A DNA stretch of 51,059 nt, from assembly GCA_900312665.1 (NCBI GenBank), contig ONZQ02000016.1, positions 343,954-395,012 on the forward strand, given 5' to 3'. The number at the start of each line of letters is the position of its first letter. The first letter of the stretch is position 1. Made by a program: the position numbers and the translations under genes. Of the stretch, positions 1-11,855 are shown piece after piece. The notes below the pieces were generated by a model. It saw nothing but the letters and a program-made list of their open reading frames with translations. It had not been told where the DNA came from and searched no databases. This stretch comes from Cephalotrichum gorgonifer (Eukaryota > Ascomycota > Sordariomycetes > Microascales > Microascaceae).

Positions 1-1157
1 AGACAGCGGTATATACGATTGAAATGCCACGTTGGCTCTTATGGTGGGCTTTCGAACTCATGTGATTCCAAAATATATAGCACTTGGTAATCTATACCAA
101 GCACCCCATCGATGATATTGTTTTCAAGCATATACATGATAGAAACATTAATAGATTGCGCAAGTTATTCCGCTCGGGGCAGGCGTCACCTCATGATCAC
201 GACAAGAGAGGGAACTCACTGCTCTAGGGATGTAGCTACTAGAACCGCATTCGCCTGATTCACTAAAACTGAGATCTTCATAGCACACCTGCGTCCACCT
301 AGACTACTGGATTACCATGCTGATAGGCGAATATCTCGACTATAAAATAAACAATAAATCTAATGGTTTGTAAGTCATCTATAAGAAATCTCTAAGGGCG
401 GTTATTTTGCTAATAGACCGATAGGTCTCCGAGAGAAGTAGTAGATATTCAAGTTCTTATTCGTTCACCTAACCCTGCTAAGCAAGATAATTTCCGGTGG
501 TTCTACAATCTTCAGAATTTCGATGATGCTATCTGTCAACTCCGCGGTATGGGCATGGATCCACTTTCTACCACGAGGTATGCGAAGAAACCGCCGTTGA
601 TTATATGCAGTTAGATGATAGCAAGTTAGGTACGGGCCCGTGCTAATAAATGCAGCTGCAACTCAACTCCCAGCTCCTGATACTAACCGCAGACTAGAGA
701 AAGTGAAGAGGGAGTAGATGCGAGGGGGTGGTTATGAGAGAAACATTCGGGTATCTTTAGAGGGAATTGAAATCACTTGCGGAAGGAGACAACCCCCCAA
801 AGAGCCACAGGGGCATGCCACAGAGCTTCCATACGGGTGACATAGCATGGCTTTTATTGAGCAATCACTTGAAGTATCATCGATTATGGATTCCCTAAGA
901 AGGATCCCTCTTGTCGTCACCACCTCATCCGGGGAGCTGGGGAGAAGGGGGACGGAAGAGACAGGAGGGAGGGGAGGGAGAGACGGGGGGGCGGGGAAGA
1001 TCGCTGCCGCCTGGGCGGGCAACAGCGAGTATAAACCCGTCTTCTCCCCTTTCGATCTTCGATCCCTTCTTTCCTCTTCCTATCCCCCATTTCCATCACT
1101 CCCTACTTCGCTCCCTTCCGCGCGGGATTGGACGGCACGATGCCTCGCACACAACCT
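1..1157. other. gene-free AT-rich left flank
   Basis: No convincing coding region is visible. The first 700 bases are AT-rich with stops in all frames. The interval 930-1000 is a purine-rich (G/A) stretch followed by a CT-rich stretch at about 1040-1120, which makes overlapping low-complexity ORFs on both strands that do not look like proteins. Confidence 0.5.
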
Positions 1158-1739
1158 CTACTGAGTCGTCATCGAATTGACTCGTGTAAGCTTCTCCAAT
1201 GCATCATCCATCAGAGATGGCAACAATCCCGGGTCCTGCGACGGGCGCAAATCCCCCAAGACCTGTGGCGCCCATTTTGGGAGGGCACTATTAACATATC
1301 TTTCAACCTCCGTGACTTCAAATCCAAGCATCCGTGATACACCACGTCGTCCTCGCATATATCGCCCAAATTCTAGCCAGGCCTTCAAGAATTCCCCTTG
1401 TTGGGTTGGTGACATTCTCTCGTATAATTCTTCGAATCGGCTTGCTTTGGATAGGTTCTCTGGGAGTCCAATAGCTGAGGCTCCGTACACTTGAGCTATT
1501 TGAGCAAGCTTGTCATGATATTTCGACTCTTCTGAAAACAAATGTAGAGCCCCCACACACTCTCTCACTAATCGCAAAGCGAGTCGTGGTGGTTGATCCA
1601 TGGGAAAGTTGTTTAACCTGTTAGTTACGAGTTGGTCCTGGGCTGTCTGACGTCCGAACGCCGCCCAGACGCAGTACGGCTTTGATGTCTCTTTCACAGC
1701 TCGGGCCATGCTCCGACAAACCCCACCGATGAATTTCAT
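1158..1739 (-). CDS. hypothetical protein, unrecognised
   Basis: An open frame of 193 codons starts at the ATG at 1739; the frame extends four codons further up, but only to a TTG. The predicted protein has no signal peptide, no membrane segment and no motif I can name. It is of mixed composition, with helix-like stretches and several Arg/Lys-rich patches, and reads like a normal globular protein rather than low-complexity shadow translation. It could be the last exon of a longer gene, because the sequence just upstream holds stops and splice-like signals that I could not join. It sits alone in an AT-rich, gene-poor flank, so a decayed or lineage-specific gene is possible. Function unknown. 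Confidence 0.4.
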   Translation of the reverse strand: MKFIGGVCRSMARAVKETSKPYCVWAAFGRQTAQDQLVTNRLNNFPMDQPPRLALRLVRECVGALHLFSEESKYHDKLAQIAQVYGASAIGLPENLSKASRFEELYERMSPTQQGEFLKAWLEFGRYMRGRRGVSRMLGFEVTEVERYVNSALPKWAPQVLGDLRPSQDPGLLPSLMDDALEKLTRVNSMTTQ

Positions 1740-2205
1740 TGATCTAGTCAACTAGTTCCCGGACCCCGTAGTCATCCGAACAGTCTGCCCCCACTAACCT
1801 CGTCATCGTTCACCTATTCTAATGTAAGTCATCTTATCGTTCAAGAACCCAGAAGATGAACTTCGAGCCCATAAACGTCAGGGTATAGTATCTGATATAA
1901 GTATTCTCGTCCAGCCCAGGATATACTTTGAGTACTACTTTACAGAGCCGATATCTATTATACAGCACTATAGATCCCACTGCAGTGACTTGTATAATGG
2001 CGATTGTGGACACAGGCTACCCAATAGATATTTGGGTACCCAGCATGTGCCAGAGTGACCCTCTTTGTTAATTCTCTAGGTATTGGGCTCTTTTTCTAGT
2101 CTATATATTCCAGCTGGACTCAGGTGCAAGAGGCTGCTTCCCATGGCCTGTCAGGAATGGTCTATTCTCTTAGCAGGTGAGACAAGAAGAAAGACGGCCA
2201 AGTGA
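1740..2205. other. intergenic, nothing recognised
   Basis: AT-rich spacer between two minus-strand genes. I see no ORF, RNA gene or clear repeat in it. Confidence 0.4.
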
Positions 2206-2643
2206 CTATACCTCGTTTTCATAGTAGGCCCAGGCATACACTACCAGCCCTATCATGTAATACTGGCCGGATTCCATAGTTTGATATATAAGAACGGCTG
2301 GTAGGGTGATAAATGGAACTATTACAAGGCGGAAAATAATACTACGGTGTATACTCGAGCCCGCTACGTATCTTGACGGCCATTCTAATAGGCCGACAGA
2401 CAGGCTGAGTAGCAAGTTGAGAATTTGTAAGTATAGTACGGGCCGAGTAGCCCCATCAAGAGCCAGCATAGCAAAGTCGAAGAATATCTTTGGGTTGAAG
2501 AAGCCGATAAGAGCCCCGATACATTGATCTAGGTAGAGATGAGTTAGCTGTCATACCGCAATCCAGCTCATACCAGCGGGCATACACGCTGCAGCAGTCA
2601 ACATTACAAGCCTTGCCAGATAGTTCTTTCTGAGACTCCCCAT
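2206..2643 (-). CDS. small DUF7727-like integral membrane protein
   Basis: Two exons, complement(2206..2528, 2574..2643), encode 130 residues. The 45-nt intron (2529-2573) begins GTATGA, carries a CTAAC branch site and ends CTAG. The protein opens MGSLRKNYLARLV, then has hydrophobic stretches around LTAAAC, ILNLLLSLSVGLLEW, LVIVPFITLPAVLIY and MIGLVVYAWAYY, consistent with about four membrane spans. From memory this matches the fungal family of small membrane proteins annotated DUF7727 (GFFNPKIFFDF, LEWPSRYVAGSSIHRS and the WAYxExEV end are typical positions). The protein stops right after ENEV, slightly earlier than I would expect for the family, so the C-terminus may be truncated or an extra intron missed. 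The cellular role of the family is unknown to me. A decayed paralogue lies at 21781-22023. Confidence 0.7.
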
Positions 2644-4710
2644 TATTGATATGGACTTATCTAGGGTCGGGTTAGTCTATGTGAAGGGAGCCTTCCTATA
2701 GCATCATCAAGCATCGCAAGATATATATAGCTCTTTTGTATAAATAGTTGAGAATATAGAATTAAGCTCTTGATTCATAGAGTCTACTTTCTAGATCCCG
2801 TGACTTGGAAAATGAAGGCGGGGTTAGTATGAATTATAGCGGACCGGTGTCACCGCACGTGACCAGCGGCTGACTGGCCTGAGGCAGTAAAAGGCTACCT
2901 CAGCACCCCGCACGAGAGCCGGGCGGGATCCTAAATCCGTCTCGGGAAATAGAATATAGGATCACATTATACAAAATCATTTTCCAGTTCTCTCTTCTCA
3001 GTATCCAATAACCTTGCTGAGTCTGGCCCTCTGCAGTTCTATTGGCCCGAGGGTCGGACGCGTCATCAGGATCTTGTGCCTTTCTGTAGTTCTATTGGCC
3101 CAAGTTACAAGGGTCATGTAAGGATCTCTTTAGCCGAAGATAGAGAAGTACTTTCAGAATTCACCTTGTTGAAACGAGATATCTTGGGAAGTCACCCCAC
3201 AAACATAGGACCATTTCCGTCCAGCCACTCTCCGTCTTTGTAACGGATATGCTAGACGGTTCTCTCCTAGTAATACGGAACCCGACCTTTTTGCGAGAAT
3301 GGACCCAACATATAAGGCTTAACGCGCCAGGCCAAAACTTGCTTACACATGGATGCTATTATGTCCTTCCATATCGGGGCTCTTTCCGTGATGCACAGCC
3401 CCACAGCCCCCTGGCGCCCGTATTTGCTCGCCTTCGGGTGCTACCCCTTTGCTTATTGGGGCCCACGAGTGGTTCAGCACTACCAAGGAGCCATGATGCA
3501 CAGCCCCCTGAGATCTCAGATCTAAGATCTGATAACATAAGCTTAGTAGAGGAATGCATTGTAGCTATTTTAATTTACTCACAGCCGAGGACAGTGAGAC
3601 CTTAAATGGGACGCTACCCCGCAGCTTCCAGAGCCAAGCCTCAGTCTTCACTCTCCTGCCCCACTACTCCCGCATGTCTGTGTGTGATGGCGGAGAACAG
3701 GGGGCCGTTCGTGAAGACCAGAACTTGCTGTACGCGCCCTGCGGCGCAAAGTTAGGAGATTGCTATGACTACGTGCGCCACTCGCATGTGGACTCCTGCC
3801 TCGAAATCTGGACAAACTCGGCCAAGGGAAGAACATGTTCTATACGGCCATGGCAAAACGAAGGTGGCTTTGGATATATTCGTACTGGAACTTACTTCGA
3901 ACATCATAGATATTCGATCACTTCTGATTATCAGTCATGACTCTCGAAGGGGGATAATCTTGCTATCTCTTCTCAGCAGTTCACTTGATAACTGCGCCTC
4001 CGACGATGGCCGTATGGAGAACTACTATTTATATCTATATAGTATTCCTGTGGGTCGTTCGCTAGGTGGCGTTTACTAAGGTCGCTGCGCGTTGAACTGA
4101 TGATTGTCGTATTTCTAACAACAAAGTTAGGGAGCTCTCCCCTGTGGAAAATGAAAAATCTGCCTCGAAGTAGAAGGTGGTCCGGGAGGCTGGTAAGCTT
4201 TCCTGAGCAGCCCGTGGCTGAGCGGGCCGATTCCTTCTAGCCGCCACATGCGAGTGTGGCTGTCTGATTGGCCAATGTTTCACGCCTGCCGGCGATGAAC
4301 TGGTGGAATGGACTGCATCCTTTAAACACCTCTTGGGGAGAATGGGTGAAGATCAAGATGGCATCGGGCGAGGCTGACTGCTTGCGCCCCAGGCTCTCCG
4401 ACTCTCAAACTATTTTCGTACACTCGAATGGGAATCCGCCAAGACTGAGCATGGCTTCTAGCATCGTGCTAAACGGGGATCGAGTCTCGTAATGTAAGTG
4501 AAAGAGAAGGGAAAAGAGCATAAAAGGACGATAAGCCCATCTCATCCAGACGTTATTTCTTCTATCTCTCCATCCTCTCCATCACTACCACATCTCTCAT
4601 CTACTTTGACCTATCTGGAACACCACAACAATAGTAGCACTTGTCTATATCTAGACCCCATCTACCCATATTTGCACACTATTCACACACAACTTCTTCT
4701 AATCACGAAG
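2644..4710. other. intergenic region with degenerate short repeats
   Basis: About 2 kb without a convincing gene. Short ORFs at 3249-3605, 3554-3940 and 3765-4079 have no recognisable protein character. An imperfect tandem duplication lies at about 3031-3130, and the word GATGCACAGCCCC occurs twice near 3391 and 3495. The last 200 bases before 4711 are rich in CT and CA tracts, as expected for the leader of the following gene. Confidence 0.4.
3031..3130. repeat. imperfect short tandem duplication
   Basis: Two adjacent units share the words AGTTCTATTGGCCC, GGGTC and AGGATCT. The first unit starts near 3033 and the second near 3084. Several differences between them are C/T or G/A changes. Confidence 0.45.
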
Positions 4711-5503
4711 ATGCTCTCCTCATCGCGCATTTATCTACTCGCCGCGGCCGTCGCCGCCCTGTGCAGCACCGCTATGGGAGCCGCCCTCCCACCGGATTCT
4801 CCAGTCGTCTTGTGCACGCCGGAGAGGGAGACTCGGCTCGTGGACGACCCCAAGCCGCATCAAAAATACAAATATGTCCAAGTGACTGTAAGTTCTCCAG
4901 CGGGTTAGCCATCGTTTGGGGGGGAAAGAGCAGCGCTGATGTTTCCTTTCTCATCTACAGAGCGGAGTCACATGCGACAGCCAAGGCGGGTGCGAAGGCG
5001 GCGCCCAGACCGTCAAAGGCACCTCGACCGAATGGAGCGTCAGCGTCACAGGGCCCCGCGGCTGGATCTCAGGCGGCTTCGCCGTCTCCACCTACGAGGA
5101 GAGCGGCGAAGTGCAGACGTGCCCCGCCGACGAGAACGACAGGCCCTGCGTCTGGTACCGCTTCGCCCACACGGCCTACACCGTCCAGGACTGGTACAAG
5201 CCCTGCACCAGCCTCGGGCACGGCGACTGGGAGAAGAGCGGCGATGAGTACGTCATGGCGAGCCCCAACAGCGACAGCAAGGGCAGCGGCGCCATCTGCG
5301 CCAGGAACGCCCAGTGCAAGAGCAAGGGCCACTATTTCTGGCCGGAGACGCCGGAGCGTGTCGACGGCGGGCCCCGGGATTTCCCCTACTCGGGCGAGGT
5401 TGAGAACTCGATGCTCTGGCCGCCTGAGAACAGCATGGAGTTTGGGGACCAGTGCCGTACTGAGATTTTCTGGGCTGCCCGCCTGACCATGTGCGACAAA
5501 TGA
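4711..5503 (+). CDS. secreted cysteine-rich protein (effector-like candidate)
   Basis: Two exons, 4711..4887 and 4961..5503, encode 239 residues. The 73-nt intron has a GTAAGT donor and a CTACAG acceptor and is in phase 0. The start is chosen because the first 24 residues form a classic signal peptide (MLSSSRIYLLAAAVAALCST then an AXA-like site). The mature part holds ten cysteines (C35, C64, C70 and seven more), an even number suited to disulphides, and is rich in Trp, Tyr, Gly and Ser. No known catalytic motif is visible. Size, secretion signal and Cys content fit a fungal secreted effector or surface protein, but I do not recognise a family and do not assign a function. The gene is flanked by AT-rich, gene-poor DNA on both sides, a common setting for such genes. 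Confidence 0.75.
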
Positions 5504-6690
5504 TGCGATTAGTGACGGGCAAAAGGGTTGGGGGGGGGGGGGGTCGAAGGAGGGAGTGTGTGCCAGATGTGGGCCTAAGTCGCCCACTCACCGGACAGAA
5601 GGGCGGAAGTTGCTAGGGGATATATCGGTTTTTTTAAGGATTTATCTAAACATGTTGATTGTACTTGAGTTATGAACGGCCCCCTGTTCGCTCCGTTAAC
5701 AGGGTAGGCCGGTGCGAGATCACATCTTCATGATGATCTGGAGTTAGGTGTTAGAGTAATACAGTCCCTATTCCGAAACGATTGTCGCCGGGTGAAGGTA
5801 TGGCCAGATACAGTGAGATGAGACCCTAGAGTAAGTACTATATTATGTATTTACTTGAAATGCTATTAGGACCTAAGGCTTGGTTTATAGAGGTCTATAG
5901 TTTCTACTATACGTCTAAGTTGATCCTTATTCTGATGGGGCTTGGCGTGACCCCTTAGCTGTATATCTGATCTTGCAGCTTTCTGAGGTGTCACTAGCAT
6001 AACTATGCAACCTGCCACAGCCCTAGCACGGAATGCTTTGTGTATTCGTTGGTGATGATCTCGGCAAGTGGATATGTACCGGCTGCAAGATTGAGTCGCC
6101 ACTTAGCAGGCGGTTGGGACTTGGATGAGAAAAAAAATGACCAGAATCTCTCTCGCGATGCAGATGTTGATCAAGAATGAGACTAACGCAAAAATATACA
6201 AGTACGAGTGAAATTTGTTGTAAAGGGGCAGCGCTATTCAAGGTGGCTGACTAATCCGATGGCTTGCTAACCGACACACCAAGCTGTGAATTGAATTGTG
6301 GCGATTGAGCTGTTTCGAGGCTGATGCCTGGCCCGTGCATGCGCCAAACGAGGCTGAAAATTTCCTGCTCCACTGGCACGGATTCCTTACTGGACCAACT
6401 ATTGAAAGCAGCTCTCGAGGTTGCTACTGCCTTTCGCTCGGACAACATATAACCTTGGCCATCCCCTCGAGTGCCACGCCTTGCACTTCTCTCCTACATC
6501 TATCTTTTCTCCCTTGTGCGAATCGCCTCTGTGACATTCACAGAAATCACGTGGCACAGTTCCTAAAATCTACACGTCGCGTCGTGGTTTGTGGTCTTTC
6601 CCTTAAATCTCGGGAACTGTCCCTCAACCGTCGATTCCGATTTTCCCCCAACCGTTCACCAGCGACACGACCCAATCCGAGATACCCAAT
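5504..6690. other. intergenic; poly-G run and SPT6 promoter/leader
   Basis: No gene seen. A run of about 13 G lies at roughly 5529-5542 just after the stop of the secreted protein. The middle is AT-rich with many stops. The region from about 6450 to 6690 is CT-rich and probably carries the SPT6 promoter and 5' leader. Confidence 0.45.
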
Positions 6691-9600
6691 ATGAGCAACG
6701 ACATATCGCGACTCATCGACGCCGAGGCGGAGCTCGACGAGGAAGACGACGAGTCCTTTGACGAGGGAGACGAGGGCGAAGGCGAGGACGCTCCCCGTGG
6801 CAAGCGCCCCGCGCCCATCGACGACTCCAGCGAGGAAGAGGAGGACGATGACGAGGAGGAGGAGCGAAAGGTTTGTTCTGTGTCCCCACGCCGCCTTTCT
6901 GGTCGATTGCCTCCTAACCTTTGACCTCTACTAGATCCGCGAGGGATTCATCGTAGACGACGAGGAGGAGCCCGTCGAGCGACAACCGAGGAAACGCGAC
7001 CGTCGAGATAGGGAAGAGGATGAGCAGCTAGACGAAGATGATCTCGACCTCATTGGCGAGCACACCGGATATGACAGAGGACAGCCGGCAGAGGTACGCC
7101 CCAACGATTAACCACCCCTTCCACCACTCCATCTGTGTGCGGCGCTTCTCTAACATCTGGGCAACAGCCCAAGTTCAAACGCCTCAAGCGCGGCCACCAG
7201 GACGAAGACGACCACCGCAACGAGAGACGCGGTCTCGACGAGATCTTCTCCGACGACGATGACGACGCCGAGCAGACCTCTCGACCATACGGACGATCCA
7301 ACTTCCGCGCCCAGGCCGACGAGTTCGCCGGCTTCATCGAGGATGACTACGAGGACGAAGAGGAGAAAGAGAGGGAGCTGGAGGAGATGGAGGTAGCCCG
7401 GCCCCGCGACAAGGGAGTCTCGGGCGTCATCGACACCTCCGGCCTCGACAAGGACGCGCTGCAGGATATGGAGGACATCTTCGGCGACGGCGCGGACTAC
7501 GAGTGGGCCCTCCAGGCGGAGGAGGACGAGGAGGAGCGCGAGGAGGAGGAGCGCGAGATCGAGCTGAGGGACGTCTTCGAACCGTCGCAGCTGGCCGAGA
7601 AGCTCCTGACGGACGAGGACAACGAGATCCGCTTCACCGACGAGCCTGAGCGCTTCCAGCTGGACCGGAAGGCCTTCAAGGACCTGCAAATCACGGACGA
7701 GCAGTTCAAGGAGGAGGCCCGCTGGATCTCCGCCCTGATGTGGCCCAAGAAGAACCTTCCTCAGGAGGCCCACAACCCCTTCATCAAGGCCATAGGCAAG
7801 GTCCTGGAGTTCTTCGTGGGCGAGGGCGTCGAGGTGCCCTACGTCTTCCAGCACCGCAAGGACTACCTCCTGCACACGAAGAAGGTTCCCAACCCGGACT
7901 TCCGCAGGGACCCCGACGCGCCTGAGTATATTGTCGAGGCTAAGAAGCTCATCAACCAGGACGACCTGTGGCGCGTCCTCGAGCTAGACATCAAGTTCCG
8001 CTCCCTGATCGAGAAGCGGAATGCCCTGGAGAACATGTACAACAACCTCCGGGACAACACGGGCATCTCCGACGAGATGCTCGAGGACATGGTCTCCCAG
8101 GCCGCCACGGTAGAGGAGCTGCAGGACCTCCAGGACTACACCCACTTCCGGTACGCAAGCGAGATCAGGGAACTGGCCGCCGCCGCCAACTCCGGGTCCT
8201 CCCAGCAGACGAAGCGGCCCGGGTCGAGGACGGCCCTGATGGACCGCATCCGCAAGAGCAGGGCGTACGAGTTCGTGCGTGCCTACGGCCTGTCGGCCGA
8301 CCAGCTGGCGAGGAACGCGCTCGGTGAGGGCCGGAAGGTGCTGCCCGAGGACGACGCCAAGGACCCCGTGCAGCTCGCGGACGACCTTGTGGACGATGAC
8401 TTCCAGACTGGGGACGCTGTCCTCTCGGCGGCGCGGCAGATGTATGCGGAGGAGCTGTTTGTCAACCCGCGCATGCGCAAGTTCTTCCGAATGCACTACT
8501 ACCAGCTGGGAGAGATCGACTGCCACCGGACGGACAAGGGTCTCCGCAAGATTGACGAGTCGCACCCGTACTACGACGTCAAGTATCTTACGCGGCAGAC
8601 CATGTCGGACCTCGCGCGGCAGCCGGAGCTCTTCCTGAAGATGATGAAGGCCGAGGAGGACGGGCTCATCGAGGTCAAGCTCCGGATGCGCAACCGCGCC
8701 GAGTTCCGGGAGAAGCTGGACTCGGAGTTCGAGTCGGAGAACTTCAGCGACCTCGCGCAGCGGTGGAGGGACGAGCGCAAGAAGGTGCTGGACCTTGCGA
8801 GCGCCAAGCTCGAGAGGACCGTCACCAAGGGCGTCAAGGAGTCGCTCAGGACAGCCTGCCAAGAGGAGGTGCTCAATGCGTGCCGCGAGGAGTACTACAA
8901 GCGGCTGGACCAGGCACCGATCAAGCCCAAGGGGCTCGTCCTGGGCACGACGCCGAGGGTGCTGGTGCTCTCGAACGGCATGGGCGACGCCATGCGTGAC
9001 CCCATCTACTGGACGTGGGTCGAGGAGGACGGGCGGATGGTCGAGCACGGGAAGCTCGTGAACCTCGGCAGGGACGAGAAGGCGCGCGAAGAGTTTGTCA
9101 ATCTCGTCAACCACCGTAGGCCGGACGTCATCGGGGTGTCTGGGTTCTCGGCGGCGACCAGCAAGCTCGTGCGGGACCTCGAGTCGATCATCAGCGAGCG
9201 GTCGCTCATGGGCCCCGAGTACGAGGACCCGGAGTCGGAGCACAAGGACTACCGCACTGACCCGCTCGAGGTAGTGGTGGTCAACGACGAGGTGGCGCGG
9301 CTGTACAAGGACAGCGCGCGCGGGGTGGCGGACCATCCGGCTCTGCACCCGATCACGCGCTACTGCTACGGGCTGGCGCGGTACATGCAGAACCCGCTGA
9401 AGGAGTACGCGGCGTTGGGCAAGGACATCATCTCGCTCAACTTCCACGCGTGCCAGAAGCTGCTTCCGCAGGACAAGCTGCTCAAGACGCTCGAGACGGC
9501 CATGGTGGACATGGTCAACCTGTGCGGTGTGGACATCAACGAGGCGGTTAACGACAGCTACACGGCGAACCTCCTCCCGTACGTGGCGGGTCTTGGCCCG

Positions 9601-11175
9601 CGCAAGGCGACGAGCGTGCTCAAGGCGATCAACGCCAACGGCGGCACGGTGCACACGCGCGAGGAGCTCGTGGGCGACCCGGACAAGAACAAGCTGCCGG
9701 TGGTGGGCCCGCGTGTGTGGAACAACTGCGCCAGCTTCTTGTACATCGAGTACGACAACACCGACCCCAACTCGGACCCGCTGGACCACACGCGTGTGCA
9801 TCCGGAGGACTACGAGCTTGGGCGGAAGATGGCGGCGGACGCGCTGGAGCTCGACGAGGAGGACGTTAAGGCGGAGACGGACCTCAACGGACCCGGGGCG
9901 ATCGTGCGGAAGCTGTTCAAGGAAGAAGAGCAGGATCGAGTTAACGAGCTGATCCTGGAGGAGTACGCCGAGCAGCTGGAGACTAGCTACGCGCAGAAGA
10001 AGCGGGCGACTCTGGAGACGATACGGCTGGAGCTGCAGTCCCCGTACGAGGAGATCCGGAAGCCGTTCGCGGCGCTGACGGCGACGCAGATCTTCTCCAT
10101 GTTCACGGGAGAGACGGAGGAGACGCTGGCGCGGGACATGATCGTTCCCGTCAACGTGCGGGTGGTGAAGGAGGACTTCGCCATCGTGAAGCTCGACTGC
10201 GGGGTGGAGGGCAAGATCGAGGCTCACGACGTCAACTACCGGCACTCGATACGCGACGTGCTGCAGGTGGGGCAGACGACGAACGCCAAGGTGCTGGAGG
10301 TGAACCACCGCGACTTCTCTGTCAAGCTGACTATGCGCGAGGAGGAGCTGCGCAGGGGCGGGTACAGGCGGGTGGCGAACCTGCACCCGGACCAGTGGGA
10401 CTACGACCTCGAGAGGCGGGACGGGGAGGAGCTGAAGGAGAAGGACCGGAGCACGGGCAGGGCGCAGAGGGTGATCAACCACCCGCTCTTCCGGCCGTTC
10501 GGGGGCCTCGAGGCGGAGCAGTACCTGGGCTCGCAGCCGGCGGGCGAGGTGGTGATCCGGCCGTCGAGCAAGGGGAACGACCACCTGGCCATCACGTGGA
10601 AGGTGGCGGACGGGGTGTACCAGCACCTGGACGTGCTGGAGCTGCAGAAGGAGAACGAGTTCTCGGTGGGCAGGACGCTGAGGGTCGGGGGCAAGTTCAC
10701 GTACACGGACCTGGACGAGCTGATTGTGGAGCACGTGAAGAGCATGGCGAGGAAGGTGGAGCAGCTGATGGGGCACGAGAAGTTCCACAAGGGGTCGAGG
10801 TCGAGTCTTGGTATGTTTGTTTCTCTTTTTGTTTCTTATCTCCTTTCCTATGTTTCCCCTCCACCCTTCCCCACCTTTTAGGAACCATAAACGCTAACCC
10901 CTTCCTCAGAAAAATGGCTCACGACCTACATGGACGCCAACCCCAACCGGTCCATGTACGCGTTCTGCCTCGACTCGGCGCGGCCGGGGTACTTCTTCCT
11001 GTGCTTCAAGTCGAGCCGCGCCACGCCGGTGGTGTCGTGGGTGGTCAAGGTCGTTCCGCACGCATACCAAATGCTAGGGTCGGAGTACCCGGACATGAGG
11101 GCGCTGTGCAACGGGTTCAAGCTGAGGCACCAGAACGAGGTGAAGCTGCAGATGCAGAAGCTTGCGAGGCGGTAG
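6691..11175 (+). CDS. SPT6: transcription elongation factor Spt6
   Basis: Four exons (6691..6870, 6935..7093, 7168..10810, 10910..11175) give 1415 residues, close to yeast Spt6 (1451). Spt6 is a nuclear histone chaperone that travels with RNA polymerase II and restores nucleosomes behind it. The order of parts fits the family: a very acidic N-terminus (about residues 1-200, the Spn1/Iws1 and histone-binding region), a helix-turn-helix core, a YqgF-like fold around residue 711 (VLVLSNGMGDAM), a helix-hairpin-helix near 918 (YVAGLGPRKATSVL), an S1 domain near 1103 (VEGKIEAHDV) and tandem SH2 domains from about 1214 (NHPLFRPF, then VIRPSS with the phosphate-binding Arg). The short last exon completes the second SH2. 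Introns are phase 0, 0 and 1 with normal borders; CTAAC sites precede the second and third acceptors. Single-copy conserved gene. Confidence 0.97.
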
Positions 11176-11855
11176 GGGGTTAGTCGGGGGGGTTTGGTTT
11201 TATTGGGGAGTCTAGGTCGGGGGAATGAAGGGTGAGGTGGATGAAATTGAGAGATACGGAATGGAAAAGGGGTGAAGATGAGACTGGGGCTAGAGAAAAG
11301 GGGAAGGGTAGGAGAGGGGGGACATAAATGTTAAATGTAAAATAAACCCCGTATTTTCCGTTATTTTTTGTTTCTGCAATGCAAAGAAGAAATGAATTCT
11401 ACAGTACAGGCGAATGGAGTGAAGCGACTCGATGGGACGACGTATTTGATCGTACAGACTATGTAGTATGAGTACATGTATCAGTATGAGCACTTGTATT
11501 ACATGTAAAGTCCCGAGTTCTGCGAGGACCGACCGGAGGCGGAAAGCTGGGTTTCTTCGGGCCGCCGCCTCCGCCATGATAATCGCGGGGTCGGGTGTCG
11601 GTCGCGCGGGGGCGTTGGGCAGCCCCCACTCATCACTTCAATCCCACTTTGACTTTCCCACCTCCCACTTCCGACATCAGCGGAGACTTTCCTTTTGTCT
11701 TTGCCTTAGTTGGGTGGCTCCACCTCTTCATAGTGGTTACTCACCTCCGACTCCACCCTAGTTACTCACCTCTTATCTCATCTCACATTGAACGTCACCT
11801 CTCCTCCCTCCCAACTCCCAACTTCCAACTCATACATACTGATACCACCAACCAC
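11176..11855. other. intergenic, SPT6 3' end and HAD-gene promoter
   Basis: G/A-rich 3' flank up to about 11330, then an AT-rich piece, then a CT/CA-rich leader (11640-11855) in front of the HAD gene. No gene, repeat or RNA recognised. Confidence 0.45.

Noticed and set aside
3249..4079. Overlapping plus-strand ORFs of 104-128 codons
   Set aside because: No motif, no splice logic joining them, and the DNA contains short repeats; likely non-coding.
7984..10788. 934-codon open frame on the minus strand inside SPT6
   Set aside because: Shadow of a GC-rich gene with strong third-position bias; the translation is Leu/Val/Arg/His-rich without protein character, while the plus strand is unmistakably Spt6.
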